From Enterococcaceae bacterium (lineage in GTDB: Bacteria > Bacillota > Bacilli > Lactobacillales > Catellicoccaceae): a stretch of 14,586 nucleotides of DNA. Made by a program: the position numbers and the translations under genes. Shown one piece after another: positions 13,763-14,586 of this stretch (position 1 is the first letter of the stretch; the number at the start of each line of letters is the position of its first letter). The notes under the pieces are model-generated. The model ran no database searches and had not been told where the DNA came from. It was given only the letters and a program-made list of their open reading frames with translations. The stretch is from assembly GCA_030150665.1 (NCBI GenBank), contig JASLFJ010000102.1, forward strand, positions 1-14,586, read 5' to 3'.

Positions 13763-14586
13763 ATGGCATTTGAAAATTTAACAGAACGTCTGCAAGCCGC
13801 AATGGGAAAATTACGTAAAAAAGGAAAAGTATCGCAACAAGATGTAAAAGAAATGATGCGAGAAATTCGTTTAGCTTTACTTGAAGCTGACGTTAATTTT
13901 AAAGTTGTTAAATCTTTTGTAGATAAAGTAAGTGAACGTGCTGTGGGTGTTGAAGTTTTAGATAGTTTAACTCCTGCTCAACAAATTGTTAAAATTGTTA
14001 ATGAAGAATTAACAGAAGTTTTAGGAAGTGAGACGGTTGCTTTAAATAAATCTCCTAAAATTCCTACCATTATTATGCTTGTTGGATTACAAGGGGCAGG
14101 GAAAACAACATTTGCAGGAAAACTTGCTAATTATTTAAAACAAAACGAAAAAGCACGTCCTTTAATGATTGCTGCTGATGTTTATCGTCCAGCAGCGATT
14201 GAACAATTAAAGGTGTTAGGAAATCAATTAGATATTCCAGTATTTGAAGAAGGTACAGATGTAAATCCTGTAGATATTGTAAAACATGGATTAAAGCGTG
14301 CAGAAGAGCTACGATCTGATTATGTACTTATTGATACCGCAGGACGATTACATATTGATGATCATTTGATGACAGAGTTAGAAGATATTAAAACAGTTGC
14401 TCAACCTAATGATATTTTGCTCGTTGTTGATGCAATGACTGGACAAGATGCTGTTAATGTGGCTGAAACATTTAATCAACGATTAAATATCACAGGTGTT
14501 GTTGTTACAAAACTAGATGGGGATACTAGAGGTGGGGCAGCTTTATCTATCCGATCAGTTACAGGCAAACCTATTAAATTTGTTGG
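13763..14586 (+). CDS. ffh: Signal recognition particle GTPase Ffh (SRP54), 3'-truncated by the window edge
   Basis: Ffh binds 4.5S/scRNA and signal sequences of nascent membrane proteins, and delivers ribosomes to FtsY. The visible 274 residues cover the N domain (1 to about 95, starting MAFENLTERLQ, with ALLEADVN at 38-45) and most of the G domain: G1 GLQGAGKTT (108-116), DVYRPAA (139-145), G3 DTAGR (191-195) and G4 TKLDGD (249-254). The C-terminal Met-rich M domain lies beyond the window. AAGGAG (13745-13750) is 12 nt before the ATG, a slightly long spacing. The frame is uninterrupted to the last base. Confidence 0.97.
   Translation, partial: MAFENLTERLQAAMGKLRKKGKVSQQDVKEMMREIRLALLEADVNFKVVKSFVDKVSERAVGVEVLDSLTPAQQIVKIVNEELTEVLGSETVALNKSPKIPTIIMLVGLQGAGKTTFAGKLANYLKQNEKARPLMIAADVYRPAAIEQLKVLGNQLDIPVFEEGTDVNPVDIVKHGLKRAEELRSDYVLIDTAGRLHIDDHLMTELEDIKTVAQPNDILLVVDAMTGQDAVNVAETFNQRLNITGVVVTKLDGDTRGGAALSIRSVTGKPIKFV

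Overview
The window is an AT-rich (roughly 30% GC by eye) stretch of core chromosome from a low-GC Gram-positive bacterium. Its gene content points to Lactobacillales: an AddA/RexA-type helicase-nuclease, an EbsA-like membrane protein, the xerC-hslV-hslU-codY block, pgsA, and ylxM-ffh. CodY and the Firmicutes-type HslV propeptide exclude most other phyla. HslVU with CodY makes Streptococcus unlikely. I cannot name the genus. I see no mobile elements, tRNA or rRNA genes, or CRISPR arrays.

Layout. (1) 1-3207 is the 3' part of addA (rexA); the Walker A end lies upstream of the window. It converges with, and overlaps by 14 bp, a minus-strand RNase HI-like gene (3194-3601). (2) A divergent small membrane protein of EbsA type (3682-4083) is followed by a cyclopropane-fatty-acyl-phospholipid synthase gene (4192-5373), which ends in a strong palindromic terminator (5377-5406). 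(3) From 5452 to 13354 I find no internal intrinsic terminator. Nine co-directional genes sit here: a TPR protein, a MazG-like pyrophosphohydrolase, CCA-adding enzyme, a FlK-like hotdog thioesterase, XerC, HslV, HslU, CodY and PgsA. A promoter at 5429-5457 opens the block, a second promoter lies before hslV, and a two-stage terminator at 13312-13354 closes it. (4) ylxM and the 5' part of ffh (SRP GTPase) start the next unit and run off the right edge.

How the genes work together. The window combines DNA repair and chromosome-dimer resolution (AddA, XerC), RNA maturation and nucleotide hygiene (CCA-adding enzyme, MazG-like, RNase HI-like), and protein quality control with nutrient-responsive regulation (HslVU, CodY). 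It also holds membrane lipid synthesis and modification (PgsA, Cfa) and membrane protein targeting (YlxM, Ffh). A CodY-box-like palindrome in the hslV leader suggests that CodY feeds back on its own operon.

I find no convincing wholly new system. The most useful oddities are: a Cfa with two of its expected bicarbonate-site residues replaced; a promoter that overlaps the first possible start of the TPR gene and favours a TTG start; a 13-codon leader reading frame ending one base before codY; an N-terminal extension ahead of the HslV nucleophile; and a FlK-like thioesterase translationally coupled to cca.
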